The translations under genes were made by a program, and so were the position numbers. Positions 23,717-34,650 of a DNA stretch of 64,000 nt are shown piece by piece. How positions within the stretch are numbered: the stretch's first letter is position 1; each line of letters begins with the position of its first letter. The notes under the pieces are model-generated. The model was given only the letters and a program-made list of their open reading frames with translations, had not been told where the DNA came from and searched no databases. The DNA is from Fomes fomentarius (lineage: Eukaryota > Basidiomycota > Agaricomycetes > Polyporales > Polyporaceae). Location of the stretch: contig JABYQN010000004.1 in the NCBI GenBank assembly GCA_022606135.1, positions 806,001 through 870,000 on the forward strand, written 5' to 3'.

Positions 23717-25013
23717 ATGCTCGTTCGCCGACGCTCTTTCGTTGTCTTTGCCATCGCTATCTCATTATTTCTGCTGGTAGGCTATACTATACAGTCTAGG
23801 TACGTGACTGCTCTTTCCGAGGGTGGTCTCTGAGACATATGGTGTCTGCGCAGCCTCAAGATTCGCAACTTCCTCTCCTACTCTACACGACCGCTATGGG
23901 ACAAACCTCTCGGCCCGCAAAATGTCCTGTCGCACTACTACGCCGAGGGCGTTCCCTTCGATGATCACCTGTGCGCGTTACATGGCTGGGTACCTCGGGA
24001 CGAGAATGACCTCCCGGAGGTCTGGGACGCAGTCCTCTTCAGCTCTGAACTCGACCTATTCGAGATACGCCTTCACGAGCTCTCGTCCATTGTCTCCAAG
24101 TTCTTCGTAGTTGAGGCCGACCGGACATTTACTGGCATACCGAAGAACTTGACTTTCACGGAACACGCAGGTCGCTTCTCCCAATTCGCAGACAAGATCG
24201 TTCACTCAGTCTTCCAAGCGCGCGTCCTCGAGCCCGGAGAGAGCCCGTTTGTCAACGAGGCAAACCAACGGGGACATATGAATAGTTTGCTGAATTCGCA
24301 CAGAGATCCCACAAAGCCTGCCCCACTGGTGATCTTCTCGGACGTGGACGAGATTCCTTCGGCGCACACGATGCAGTTGCTCAGGAGGTGTGAGGCCCCA
24401 AGTCCTATTCATCTCCAAATGCGCGAGTACCTATACTCGTTCGAATGGCCGGCGGGCGAGGGTAGCTGGAGGGCGCAGGTGCATCGGCTTGGGTCGCCGA
24501 AGAGCGGGTACAATCATGGACAGGTCGCAGAATGGAAGTTGGCGGACTCAGGCTGGCATTGCAGCTTCTGCTTCCGGCATCTGCATGAGTTCCGGGATAA
24601 GATGATCGGTACATTCTCTTTTTTTTTCCGGTGTGGTGACGTTGACCATTTCTCTCAGGCTACTCTCACGCGGACCGTGTGACTGACAAATCACTCCTGA
24701 AGCCCGAAAGGATACAACAGACCATATGCGAGGGGAAAGACATCTTCGGAATGCTGCCCGAAGCCTACCAGGCACGTTGCTGTCCTATCCGAAACCTTCT
24801 CTGCAGATCTCTGACTTTAGTGTCACAGTGGAAGGACCTCCTCGCGCTCATGGACAAGGAAGCGTAAGTTACAAGTGTTTCCTATGATAACGCGACCTCT
24901 ACTAAGAAAACAGGTATAGTGCACCATCCGCGGTGCATGTCCCTCGATATCTCATCGAGCAGAGTGACAAATTCAAATTCTTACTGCCGGGTGGATGCAT
25001 ACGCGAATCATAA
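23717..25013 (+). CDS. Glycosyltransferase family 17 protein (beta-1,4-mannosyl-glycoprotein GlcNAc-transferase-like)
   Basis: A type II Golgi membrane protein. MLVRRRSF is followed by one hydrophobic helix ([18 protein letters not shown], residues 8-25). The luminal domain shows GT17 landmarks: [33 protein letters not shown], a [11 protein letters not shown] motif (the Asp-x-Asp that binds metal and nucleotide sugar), [30 protein letters not shown] and [17 protein letters not shown]. It ends [12 protein letters not shown]. In animals the family (MGAT3) adds bisecting GlcNAc; the acceptor in fungi is not established. At least five exons are in frame. The intron at 24772-24828 uses a GC donor (CAG/GCACGT). 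The final intron (donor GTAAGT, acceptor AAACAG) completes an Ala codon. The length is about 365 residues. Confidence 0.9.
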
Positions 25014-25531
25014 TGGTGCGTTTCCCTTTCATATCTCGCCAATAAACACCCTCATTCCCCGTCCCAGCTACGTGTTGGACTCACGTGGAGCATTTTTCTC
25101 CCTCCATGCGCTTCTTCTTTGCTTCGTGTGCCTCTAGGCGCCCCAGGAACACCTCACCCTGTATTATAACTTGCTCATCATCTTGTATTGCACCTAACTT
25201 ATAAAGATACTAAAATATCTTAGTCAGGGAGGTCGCTCCGTCGTGGTGCGGAGCGCACGTGCGCTACCAGTCACCCCACAGTTTCGTGCTGGTTGGGGTG
25301 TTCTAACGCCAGCTTCCTGTAGCTGAGGCGCAGGTAGGTTGATCCCCAAGTGAACTGGTTTGTCTGGAAGCGGAGATGGTTCTGCTTACTTGTACCGGTC
25401 GAGGATGACATCCTCCCCAGCGCAGTACTGTCACCGGTGAGATCTCTCCGACACCGTCACCTGTCTCATCATACGGCATTGCTATAAGAACGCGCCTTGC
25501 ATTGTCGCTAGCGGCCGTGCATCCCCCTGCC
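25014..25531. promoter_or_regulatory. Region upstream of the GST gene
   Basis: It contains a perfect 14-bp palindrome AGCGCACGTGCGCT at 25252-25265 with a CACGTG E-box at its centre, about 270 bp before the GST ATG. A second short palindrome, GAGGATGACATCCTC, is at about 25402. No gene was seen. Confidence 0.45.
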
Positions 25532-26697
25532 ATGGCCTCCACTGAGCAACTCACGTTCTACACAGCAGTGGTACGTCTTATCGCTACAAAGTAGCTTGCG
25601 ATCTCCCAACTTGCAGGCTAATCAAACGTACAGTATTCCCCATACTCTCATAGAGTCCGTGTCATATTTGTCCCTTCCGGACCCAGGCTGTCTGACTCGT
25701 TGTTCTACTCAGGTGCAATTGGCCCTGGACGAGGCGAACGCGAAGTACCAGAAGCATAAATTCAGCAACGCCCGGAGCAAGCCACAGTGGTACTACCAAA
25801 TTAGCCCACTAGGCAGGGTGTGTGCACACAAGCCCACACTACGTGCATGGCCCAGGAAACCCGGCCTGTGAAAGGCATGGGATCTTTTGGGGCAGTCTTA
25901 TACTTTCCCTAGAGCGCCCAAAGTACAAAGGCCGGGACAAAGTATGTAGGGATAGGTAAGACCGCCCCGAGACATCCCATGGCTTTTACAGAGAGGATTT
26001 CTTGGACAGTGCACTTAGTGCCACCTCAAGCCCGCGCAGCCCATTGCAATAGCTCACCTCGAACTACAGATTCCTGCTATCACTTACGGTGGGCCAGACG
26101 TCCCACCGGACCAACCCTCCCCCAGTCCGCAAAGCTTGTGGAATCGCTCGCCCTCCTCGAGTTCATCGCTGAGATCCACCCTGAGGCCGGCCTCCTGCCG
26201 ACCGACCCCGTGGGGCGCGCGAAAGCGCGGGCGTTCATCTCGACCTACGAGAACTACGTCCACGACGCGTTCAGGGGCGTGTTCTTCGGCAAGCCTGCGG
26301 ACACCATCTTGCAGGCCGTCGAGAAGTTGCAGAACATCCTCCCGCCGACTGGGTTCGCTGTGGAGAGGTTCTCCATTGCGGACATCGCGGTCGCGCCGTT
26401 CCTTGTCCGTATGATGCTATTCGTGAAGACCGGGACAGGCGCGTATTCGGATGAGGACGGACAGAGGATGCGGGACGCGTTGGCGAGCGGTAAGTTCGCG
26501 CGGTTTAGGCAGTATGTCCAGGATTTGCAGGAGCGGCCATGCTTCCAGAGGAACTGGGACGAGGTAAGTGTACTTTCTTAATTTGCGAAACAGGTTGCCA
26601 ATGATTTCCGCGGTACGATGTGCACTAGGCACTGCAGATTGAGATCTTCCAGAACCATCCGAAACTCGGGAAGGGCAACGCCACGGCGGCGCCGTAA
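25532..26697 (+). CDS. Glutathione S-transferase-like protein, catalytic segment damaged or missing
   Basis: The first exon encodes MASTEQLTFYTAV. The next confident exon starts VQLALDEANAKYQ and reaches QWYYQISPLGR. After a 250-nt intron come IPAITYGGPDVPPDQ (the cis-Pro loop of the thioredoxin-like domain), the helical domain with SLALLEFIAEIHPEAGLLP, and FSIADIAVAPFL (the N-capping box). The gene ends GKGNATAAP-stop. This matches omega-like basidiomycete GSTs, which normally carry a CPFAxR-type thiol motif straight after the first strand. Here that motif is visible only as C-P-F-R-T-Q inside the first intervening sequence (25654-25686), followed by 26 nt that is too short for an intron. 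Either it is skipped, leaving an inactive protein, or the gene is decaying. The long second intron contains a foldback element. A truncated relative lies at 13515. Confidence 0.65.
25876..25981. mobile_element. Small foldback/MITE-like palindrome inside a GST intron
   Basis: The left arm 25876-25912 (CATGGGATCTTTTGGGGCAG, then TCTTATACTTTCCCTAG) is an imperfect reverse complement of the right arm 25946-25981. The two arms can pair over about 36 bp, with roughly a quarter mismatched. A 33-nt spacer separates them. The intron is about four times longer than the other introns here, which fits an insertion. No clear target duplication was found. Confidence 0.65.
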
Positions 26698-26909
26698 CGC
26701 TCTCTCGGTGACTGAATGCTCACTCTTGCGCGATCAGGGTGTTCAGCGCGAAAGGAGGAAAGATCCGCATGTATAAATTTGTCATCATTCATGATACAGA
26801 AAGAACTTATGAACCCGAGCGAGGAATCCAATACTTCACTAAATTGTCTGAGATCTTGAGCACATACCACCGGACAGACTGCGACTTATCCGCCTCATAC
26901 CTACCGTCA

Positions 26910-28706
26910 TCACAACCAGAGGAGCGCATCTGGGGAAAGATACATCTCCTGGCGGCCCGTATCTCCTTCCACGGCCATCTCCGTCTTCGCGATACGGTAC
27001 GGGAGGGTAGACCTCACCGGTTCTTCGAAGATGGGCGTTTGTTCGCTCGTATAGCAATCGGAGATCCACGGAGGAGTGGGGACTGGATCGTTGACAGCAG
27101 CCTGACGCACGTACGGGTGCATGTCGAAGAAAAATACCTCGCGTTCTACTTGTACTCGTACTGGTTCTTCGTCGCCGGGAGCCGAAATGTGCGGGGTATG
27201 GAACGCAAGAGCAACGCGCGAACCTATCGTGGCCACCCTTGGCCTGGGGGCCCTGTAGAGACGCCCGAGTGGGAGGACGACCACCCGAGCACCGTGAGCT
27301 ACCCAGTCCTCCCAGGGTACGATTTTCATGTCATCTTCGGATGCGGTGCCGCTATGTTCGGCGCTGATGCTCTGGACGACCTTGAGGATGGTCGAGAGAG
27401 GAATGAACACAACAACTGAACACTCTCGGTTCACGTTAGCGACCCTATATTGCAGGACCATGACGGTGTGCTCGGGATTACCCTCGAAGTGCGGGTGGCA
27501 ATCGGTATACGTTGGAGGCCGTTGCATGTGGAACTCTGGAGAACCCGCCGTCCAATCGTTGGCCAGCGGGGGCAGCTGCAGCTGACATATCGGCGCGAGT
27601 TCGTATTCTTCACTTCTGAGTCTCCTCATGGGATAGACGTAGATATCCAGGTCCACAATCTTCATGACGTGCGAGGGATCTAGGAGTCGACACCGCGTGT
27701 CGTATTCGGGCTCGGTGCCGTACTCGCTTTCTTTCTGGAAGCCAAGTCAGCATGGATCGTGTACGCCGTTCAGCCATGAGGTGAGAACTCACACGACTAC
27801 CATCCCCCCACAGGACGACTCCAGTCTTCCAGTTGTAGACGTGCATACACGTATCCATACCATGGACCGTCCGCTCTATGAAGTCGCCAGCTATGGCGAT
27901 ATCCTCCTGAATGTCATTCGGAAAGCACAGGTTGGACCCAGCCGAAAGCCTTGCACGTTGTGCCAGGGGGTGTGTAGAACTACCGCTTGACAGTGACAAC
28001 AGGCGGCACTCGGGAAATCTACAACCAAAGACACATTGAACGCACTGACTGCAAAAGACTCTCCAGAGAAACTCACTCGTCACGCTTCAACTTCGTCACG
28101 ACGACCAAGTCCTGGGCGACGTCAACCGCACAGGAATATTGACTCTCATGGTGCCCGTATTCTTCTTCGTCGTCCTCGTCGTCCTCATTGTTGCTGTCAT
28201 CACCAAACACAGCTCGGTAATTGACCGTCCAGGAGCGCTCTGTGATTCCTGTGAGGAGTGAAGGCGGTCGATACAACTTGAAGCAAGAGTCGTCCGTCTC
28301 GTAGACAAAGACTCCACCAGAAATGCAGGAAAAATATTGCTCCGACGGCCTCACTAGGGTACGTATGGGGATTTGGTTGGTGTCCCAAGCGGCTTCATAT
28401 GCCTTCAAAGCCTTCAACCGTTCTGAAGTGGGCGACCCTCCTGGCGGGCCGTCTCTCATCCCGGTCAACACGAGCCTCGCTGCGTATTGCAGCGCTGACG
28501 TGTCCCGTATCACCGCTCTCCAAGACTTACAGACCTTGGAAGAGTGAGCGAACATAGATCGGCTGGCGAACGCGTGTACTTACCTTGCGACATCTCAGCA
28601 AGTCCTCGCCACTGAGTGCCTGCAGGATACGGGTTTGGAGTTCCACAGGAAGACCTAGCAAACACCCCGCGCGGGGAATAGCCAACTGTCGACCTAGGGT
28701 AGACAT
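26910..28706 (-). CDS. F-box protein
   Basis: A probable substrate adaptor of an SCF ubiquitin ligase. The F-box lies near the N-terminus: LLGLPVELQTRILQALSGED, then LLRCRKVCKSWRAVIRDTSALQY, interrupted by a 49-nt intron (28535-28583) between Lys and Val. The body continues with GMRDGP and a long variable region, an acidic stretch (SNNEDDEDDEEE), then exons beginning FPECRLLSLSS and ESEYGTEPEYD, and ends MYLSPDALLWL-stop. These features (RCR-VCKSW, a GMRDGP-like motif, an extended beta-rich body) fit the large Agaricomycete F-box family, whose targets are unknown. The start used is MSTLGRQL at 28706; an in-frame ATG at 28901 would add 65 residues of low-complexity leader. Confidence 0.85.
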
Positions 28707-28901
28707 ACTGTTGCGTGAGCTCGGTGTCGGCTGAGCCACTGGTGGTCTAGCTCGTGGTGGTTGTAGTTCGAGTTCAACAGACCAACTAGCGCTTCTGCCA
28801 CCGACGCGTTGAACATACGTTGGGAGACCACGTGACCATGTGGAAATCCCCTTCGTTCCGTGTCGCAGTTCGAGAACGATTCGATTGAAGTTTCCTGCCA
28901 C

Positions 28902-30953
28902 CGATCAAGTAGGTACTACAAGAGCTTCCGCGCGCTCTGTACTGTGGAGGTTAGAGATTTGTCTCTCATCTCAGACTGTCCATGTTTACGCATGATTTGC
29001 GAGGCCGCGGAGGTTCATCCGCAATTGATACAGTCAGCACAACAGAGTTGGGTCATCGTGATCAGGAAGGAAGTATACACGGAAAGTACTCACTATACGA
29101 CAGTCTCAGTAGCGCAGAGGTGCATGCCTACACGGGGGACTGACTGTAACTCCAGACTTGCCGCGCTTGCAATGATCCGTGGCGAGAGTGCCAATCACAG
29201 TCGACAAAGCCTTTGTAGATTGTAGTGTGTGCAGATGACATGGGATAGAACCCGAGTTTTGCGGTCAATTATGGACGCGCCCTCAGGCCTTGCACACCGC
29301 CCGAGGATGGAGGTCGAGGACATGCACAGATCCGGCGATTCTCAATCCCAGGAGGGCAGTGTGGTTATGGACTGGAATCTTTGTGCCGTAAGACATCGTG
29401 GTTGGCCTTCTCCAAGAAGAGGCAGGGACGAGCCACCTCGTAGGCTGTTATAGGGAATTAGGAGTAGCTTGTCGCGTTGACTCGTAGGTGAGGGATGTAC
29501 GCAAGGCAGGATTCGGCCAGAAAAGAGCCCCAGCAGGCGGAAAGGGAATGCTGCTTTCCAAACCGGTAGCGCTAGCGCGAGTAAACCCATACAGGCGTTT
29601 CAAGGCATAGAACCAAGGTCCTCTGTCCTGTCCCGAAGCGTGTTCAGATGAGAACCTGTACACAAGGGATGAGTTCCAAGAGGAGACGACCACGTGAGCA
29701 GCATCGAGGAGAGCGAAGGACACGTATGTTCAGCATAATAGAAAAAGCTCTATCTCTAAAAAGACGTCATCCAAACGCAAATGTGTGCAATATGCGAGAC
29801 TCACCCAGAGCAAGCGGCCAGAAGTCCAGTCCCAGATTTCGCAGGTTCGGCTACCGTCAACTTTCACACTACCAGCTCCCTGTGGATCTGTATTCTGCTC
29901 ACGCGCGTGTATCGCGACTCAGCAATATCAAGTGGGTCGTACGGGAAGGTTCGCAAGATGGGCCGAGATGCAGAAAGATGCTCTTCCTCAGGGTGACTTA
30001 AGGAGGGCAGGTGGATGGTCACCTCCCTGGTATATTCGAATATGCGCTCCCATGACCGGTATGTTGCATAACGTAAGGTTACAACCGGCTATTTACGCAT
30101 AGTCACCAGGAGGTCCTATGCTAGGGTGACTAACACACCTATGACGAGGCAAACGCCCGAGAAGACACCAAATGGCACCGTCGATGGCGTGCTGCGGCAG
30201 AGGAAACACTGGTGGTGCACACACATCGATTCGGTCGTGATATGGACCCTGAAGCCTCTGCAGACGCTTGTGGGGTGCTTCTAGAGCCGGTCGCCAGCGG
30301 GCATCGCATTCGAAGGATCTCGTTGAAGGCGAGCTCTATAAGCTAGTAGAGTTGATAGAGTCGACACCTGGGAGCTGGCAGAGGCTCGAAGAGGGGGCCG
30401 GCAGACCTGTCAGTGTATTCGATTCAACTCTCAGGTGTCCTGAGTGCGATACACTAGCACTAGCCGGACTCACCTGTTCGAACTTCGCAACGAATAAGAT
30501 CATTTGTCTCGTAACACATCCGAGTCAAGCCTTCAACGGGTGACATAGGAGTTCCATAGTCACTAGTGTGACTCTGACTCGTGATCACGTGACCGAAGAA
30601 GTGCGTTGCGAGTCTTTCTTAAATTCCTTCAAGTCTCGACAACGAGAGTGACTATAACAGTAACAGGATCCTCTCCATCATCATAAGCAAGGAACAAGTT
30701 CAAGTATGTCAATTTTAGGGACACAGGATAGTTATCGAATTCGGAGACATTGGCATACTAAATTCCCAGGCTCTCGTGCCGAAGCCTTAATTTGGGGACT
30801 CGGAGACCCGTCCCCCGACAAGTTAATCACAACGGTCACCGACAGTAACCTCACGGATAGCTGTATAGCCGCCTCTGCTTGTTCGTTTGCAGGTATGTCC
30901 TTGCTCACCTACTGACATATCATGTTCACACTTCAGTGTATAGTAGTAGTAGA
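28902..30953. other. Gene-free stretch between the F-box and PrpF-type genes
   Basis: About 2 kb with only short unrelated open frames on both strands. A weak inverted motif (ACCTCCCTGG near 30021, CCAGGAGGT near 30108) is present. No coding model, tRNA or transposon ends were supported. Confidence 0.5.
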
Positions 30954-32192
30954 ATGCTCCGCACTTGCGCCCGTACACCGGCGGGAGCAGTGTATCAGAC
31001 CAGCCTGAGGATAATGCAAGCGCGCTCACTTTCCCAGGTCGCCAATCCTCTTCCTGCAACCTTTCTCCGCGGAGGAACATCGAAGGGTATCTTCCTAAGG
31101 CGGAGAGACTTGCCAGCCAACCCTGAGGAATGGACACCCATATTTCAAGGCATTATGGGATCGCCAGATCCCGACTACCGCCGCCAGCTGAATGGCATGG
31201 GTGGCGGTGTCTCGAGCCTGTCGAAGATATGCGTCGTCGGACCGTCTTCTCCAGAAACCGGTGCAGACGTGGAGTACACTTTTGTGCAGGTCGGAATCGA
31301 GGACGGTCTGCTGGATCTCTCTGGCAATTGCGGAAATCTCTCCAGCATGATCGGAGTTTTCGCCTTGGATGAGGGTCTGTGTTCCCCACACCATGTCGAT
31401 GAGAACTCCCGCCTCGCCACCGTCCGCTCTTACAACACCAACACCTCGAAGCTGATCGATACAACATTCCCCCTATCTCCCTCATCACAGACCGCAGACC
31501 TCGATCGCCCGGAAGTCACCATGGCAGGTGTCCCCGGAAAAGCCTCGAAAATAGTCCTGCAGTTCGTCAACCCGGGCGGCGCGCGCACCGGGAAGCTCCT
31601 CCCAACAGACTCTCCCGTCGATAGCATCGAGTTCACGGATGGTGGTGTTACTTCAACCATCCCCGCTTCGCTCGTGGACGCAACGAACCCCACCGTCTTC
31701 ATCGCGGCCGATCACCTCGCCAACGTCCTCGGTCTTCAGGAGGAACTCACTGCAAAGCACTATGCCCAGTCAGACGTCGAGGCGAAACTCGAGCTCATCC
31801 GTCAGGCAGGTGCCGTACGTATGGGACTCGACCCGTCAGCGAAGGCGCAACCGAAGATCGCTGTCCTAGGCGAACCGACGTCGACTACGGACTCGCCAGA
31901 AGGCGTGGACATCGTCATCCACGCATTCTCCATGGGCGTAATGCACAAGGCGGTCCCAATGACCGTCGGGCTATGCCTTGGCGTTGCCGCTGGCGTGAAG
32001 GGCACGCTTGCTCACGACATTGCATCGCGTGCCCGGTCGAAGCGTGGTGGTGTGCAAGAGGACCTAGTCAGGATACGACATCCTGGAGGTGTTGTTGACG
32101 TCGGCGCGAGATTCGACACGGATGGAACTGTACTCAACGCGCAGGTGATGAGGACGGGAAGAAGGCTGATGAAAGGCGTTGTCTGGTGGTGA
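30954..32192 (+). CDS. PrpF-family isomerase (DUF453; aconitate/methylaconitate isomerase-like)
   Basis: A single uninterrupted reading frame of 412 codons, unusual among the heavily spliced neighbours. PrpF-type proteins have two diaminopimelate-epimerase-like halves and move double bonds in tricarboxylic substrates; some act in the methylcitrate pathway for propionate. Signatures are PATFLRGGTSKGIFLRRRDL near the N-terminus (the active-site Lys of the family follows RGGTS), LLDLSGNCGNLSSMIG (the active-site Cys in GNCGN), LQFVNPGGARTGKLLPTD, HKAVPMTVGLCLGVAAGVKG and IRHPGGVVDVGARFD in the second half. The first roughly 30 residues (MLRTCARTPAGAVYQTSL) are basic, hydroxylated and free of acids, like a mitochondrial presequence. 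An upstream in-frame ATG at 30879 is less likely. The substrate cannot be told from the sequence. Confidence 0.9.
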   Translation: MLRTCARTPAGAVYQTSLRIMQARSLSQVANPLPATFLRGGTSKGIFLRRRDLPANPEEWTPIFQGIMGSPDPDYRRQLNGMGGGVSSLSKICVVGPSSPETGADVEYTFVQVGIEDGLLDLSGNCGNLSSMIGVFALDEGLCSPHHVDENSRLATVRSYNTNTSKLIDTTFPLSPSSQTADLDRPEVTMAGVPGKASKIVLQFVNPGGARTGKLLPTDSPVDSIEFTDGGVTSTIPASLVDATNPTVFIAADHLANVLGLQEELTAKHYAQSDVEAKLELIRQAGAVRMGLDPSAKAQPKIAVLGEPTSTTDSPEGVDIVIHAFSMGVMHKAVPMTVGLCLGVAAGVKGTLAHDIASRARSKRGGVQEDLVRIRHPGGVVDVGARFDTDGTVLNAQVMRTGRRLMKGVVWW

Positions 32193-32397
32193 GGCACCTG
32201 GTGAGTGACGGTTTACTCCACCGCCCACTCGCTCATTCCGGCATACAGTATGACCCGTCTCAATGTACATATAGCCCGTGCGATCGCCTGATAATGACTT
32301 TTGTGTTCAGTACATCTCGCCTGGCGAAACTCTCCGGTGAAGACCACCTCCTTCCTTTCCTTCTAGCGCGAGGTGGGTAGAGTCCTCGAAGTTCACC

Positions 32398-32765
32398 TAC
32401 TTTGAGTTCGGGATTCTCTCGTGATACGGGGCAACGACGTCATCCTGTGCGATGCTATACCACCCATTTATGACGAGTGTCGGCACATCAATCGAAGGAT
32501 CAACCTCTATACGACCCACTACACCGTCTCAACAGCCCGTCTGCGTCATCTCCGTAGTATAGAAAGCTAAACACTGGGGGAGAGTTGGTGATGGCCAGCA
32601 CTGAGGATGTCTGTGATGTTGAACGACATATTCTGCTGTCCTCATTCCTCTCCACGACTCGTACCTTGCGAGGTGGAATGCGCCTTGCATAGCCAGTCGA
32701 TTAAGGAGGGAGTCGAGCTCCTTGTGAAAGAGGTCGATCGTCCAGAATATGCGCGGTTTGTCTAG
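32398..32765 (-). pseudogene. Decayed alpha/beta hydrolase (proline iminopeptidase-like)
   Basis: Two separated fragments in the right order match the family. The N-side fragment has FWTIDLFHKELDSLLNRLAM, followed by a corrupted nucleophile region (YESWRGM in place of the usual GQSWGGM) and AEYVVQHH. The C-side fragment, in another frame, has VPTLVINGWYSIAQDDVV, then APYHERIPNSK and a stop at 32398. The intervening lid domain of roughly 120 residues is missing and the frames are broken, so no functional product is expected. Confidence 0.7.
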
Positions 32766-32880
32766 AGGGTGAGTCAAGCATCCGGTCTGGTTGTAAACTT
32801 GACGAGGCGCGAGCCACGATGTGTAGGACGACGACCAGAGTCTGCACGCGATTCTCAAGGTCGCCGAAGAGCTTGCAGAC

Positions 32881-33335
32881 AGTCTGGAAGGCCTCGCCTC
32901 AATGCGCGAATGGGACTAGTACATATATTGATAGATCATAGGCCACCACTCTTGAAGCTCTAGGAGAAGTTGACCCAGTTGTGGTTTAAGTTGAGCAGGG
33001 GTAAGAGGGAGGCACATTCGAATTGGCCGGTGACAGACGTTGTGGCCAGACAGCTGAAGAAGTATGTAGTCACCTCCGCTTATAGAATAGCACCGATTGC
33101 GAGATCTCAGATCTCAGACCTGGCAGGCAAAAAGTATATGATTCTTATGATGTTTATTGGCAGGTTGCGATCCACTGCGATGGTGCCTCTTGGGCATCAA
33201 GTACCAGCTCCAAGCCTGGAATGTACAGTTCTACATCAAAGCCAAGGCTGGATCCAGAACTTCTTTGCCGAAGGAGCAAATAATATATGTATGTAGCGCA
33301 CATCACTTGGCCTCTACGCCTGCTTCCATAGAGTT
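32881..33335. other. Intergenic, no gene seen
   Basis: Upstream of the 7-TM gene; only short frames without a recognisable domain. Confidence 0.4.
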
Positions 33336-34650
33336 ATGTCCGGCTCGTTCCCTCCTCCCGGCGAGTCGGCTGAAGACCTCTGGAAGGAAAAGTCCAACTT
33401 TGTAGGAGCAGTGCTGGGTGGCGTGGCCTACGGTAAGCCAATTTGCGTAGCGTCAAAATGCGCCAAAACTGAGCACTGAAACACTCACCTCCTGGTTCGA
33501 AGGCATCCATGTCGCGGTGTTCACCGAATGCTTTCGTAGCATCTATTCGCTGCCTTCCGGGAAGATGAGCAACAGGTCTCGCAGCTGGCTCCTCGCATTC
33601 ATCTTCACGCTGTTCATTATGGGAACTATCAACCTTGGCTGCAACACGAAGATGAACCAGCTAATGTTCATTGACAATCGTGCATATCCCGGGGGACCAA
33701 ACGCCTGGTTTTTCGCGTTCTATAGCCATGGTGTTAATACGACCGGTAATACGTCGTACATCATAGCGAACTTTCTGACAGATGGTCTGCTTGTACGTTC
33801 TGATCTGAGCTTGTTCGTCCTCGGTGCGCGTTCGCTAACTTCCCTCCAGCTCTGGCGTACCTGGGTCGTCTACGAGAGGAAGTTCTGGGTCATTGCCTTC
33901 CCGTCTCTCATGTACCTTGCATGTACAGGTACCCATTCCGTCTGCTACACTTGTCGGCAGCTTACTCACAGTCTCTGCCAGCCATGTCGATAATGGTCAT
34001 CTTCCAATCATCCCGGCCGAACGCGTCGCTCTGGACGACGACGACGGTGCAGTTCACCCTGCCCTACTTCACCATCTCGATCTCCCTCAATATCATCCTC
34101 ACACTGCTCCTCGTCGGCCAGCTGCTGCGCATGAGTTATGACCTACGGCAGACCATGGGCAAGGAGCACGCCGCGACCTACATCTCGATCGCTTCCATGC
34201 TCCTCGAGTCCGCGATGCCCTACGCCGTCGTCGGTCTCATCTTCATCATCACCTACGTGCGCAACAGCGACGTGCAAAACCTCGTCCTGCCCGTGCTCAG
34301 CCAGATCATGGTATGTTTCCCCGCTCTTTTCGGCACGCGCATCCGTCATCCATGGGCCCTGCGTCGCGCAGTCGCGGCTGCAGATGCTGACACCTGTGCC
34401 ACCTCGTCAGTGCATAAGTCCGGAAATCATCCTCCTCCGCGTCGCGACCGGAAGAGCGGTTGACTCAAAGCCGACCACCACCGAGACTCGCCAAGAGGGC
34501 ACTCTGAGGTTCCGCACGCAGAAGTCTGACTTTGCAGGCGATACGAGCCTTGGGCTGGCCTCATTCGCGCCTTCGGGTGTCACGGATCAGACGGGCTCCG
34601 CGACATTGGGATCGCGGCCGGATCCCGAGAGAGAGGTCGACGTCGTGTGA
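33336..34650 (+). CDS. Seven-transmembrane protein of unknown function
   Basis: Five exons splice in frame from MSGSFPPPGESAEDLW to EREVDVV-stop. About seven hydrophobic helices are seen: FVGAVLGGVAYGIHVAVF, WLLAFIFTLFIMGTINLG, a segment near SYIIANFLTDGLLLW, FWVIAFPSLMYLACTALSIM, FTLPYFTISISLNIILTLLL, ESAMPYAVVGLIFIITYV and QNLVLPVLSQIMCISPEIIL. The tail after RVATGRA is hydrophilic, with many Ser/Thr. The pattern matches a large, functionally unassigned Agaricomycete membrane family. I see no G-protein receptor signature. The introns are clear: GTAAGC at 33432, GTACGT, GTACCC and GTATGT. Confidence 0.85.

Noticed and set aside
30021..30117. Weak inverted motif ACCTCCCTGG / CCAGGAGGT
   Set aside because: Short and imperfect, with no target duplication or consistent ends; not enough to call an element.
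33960..34650. G-protein-coupled receptor call for the 7-TM protein
   Set aside because: The helices are clear, but no receptor-family motif (such as Ste2/Ste3 or cAMP-receptor blocks) is visible, so only a membrane protein of unknown function is reported.
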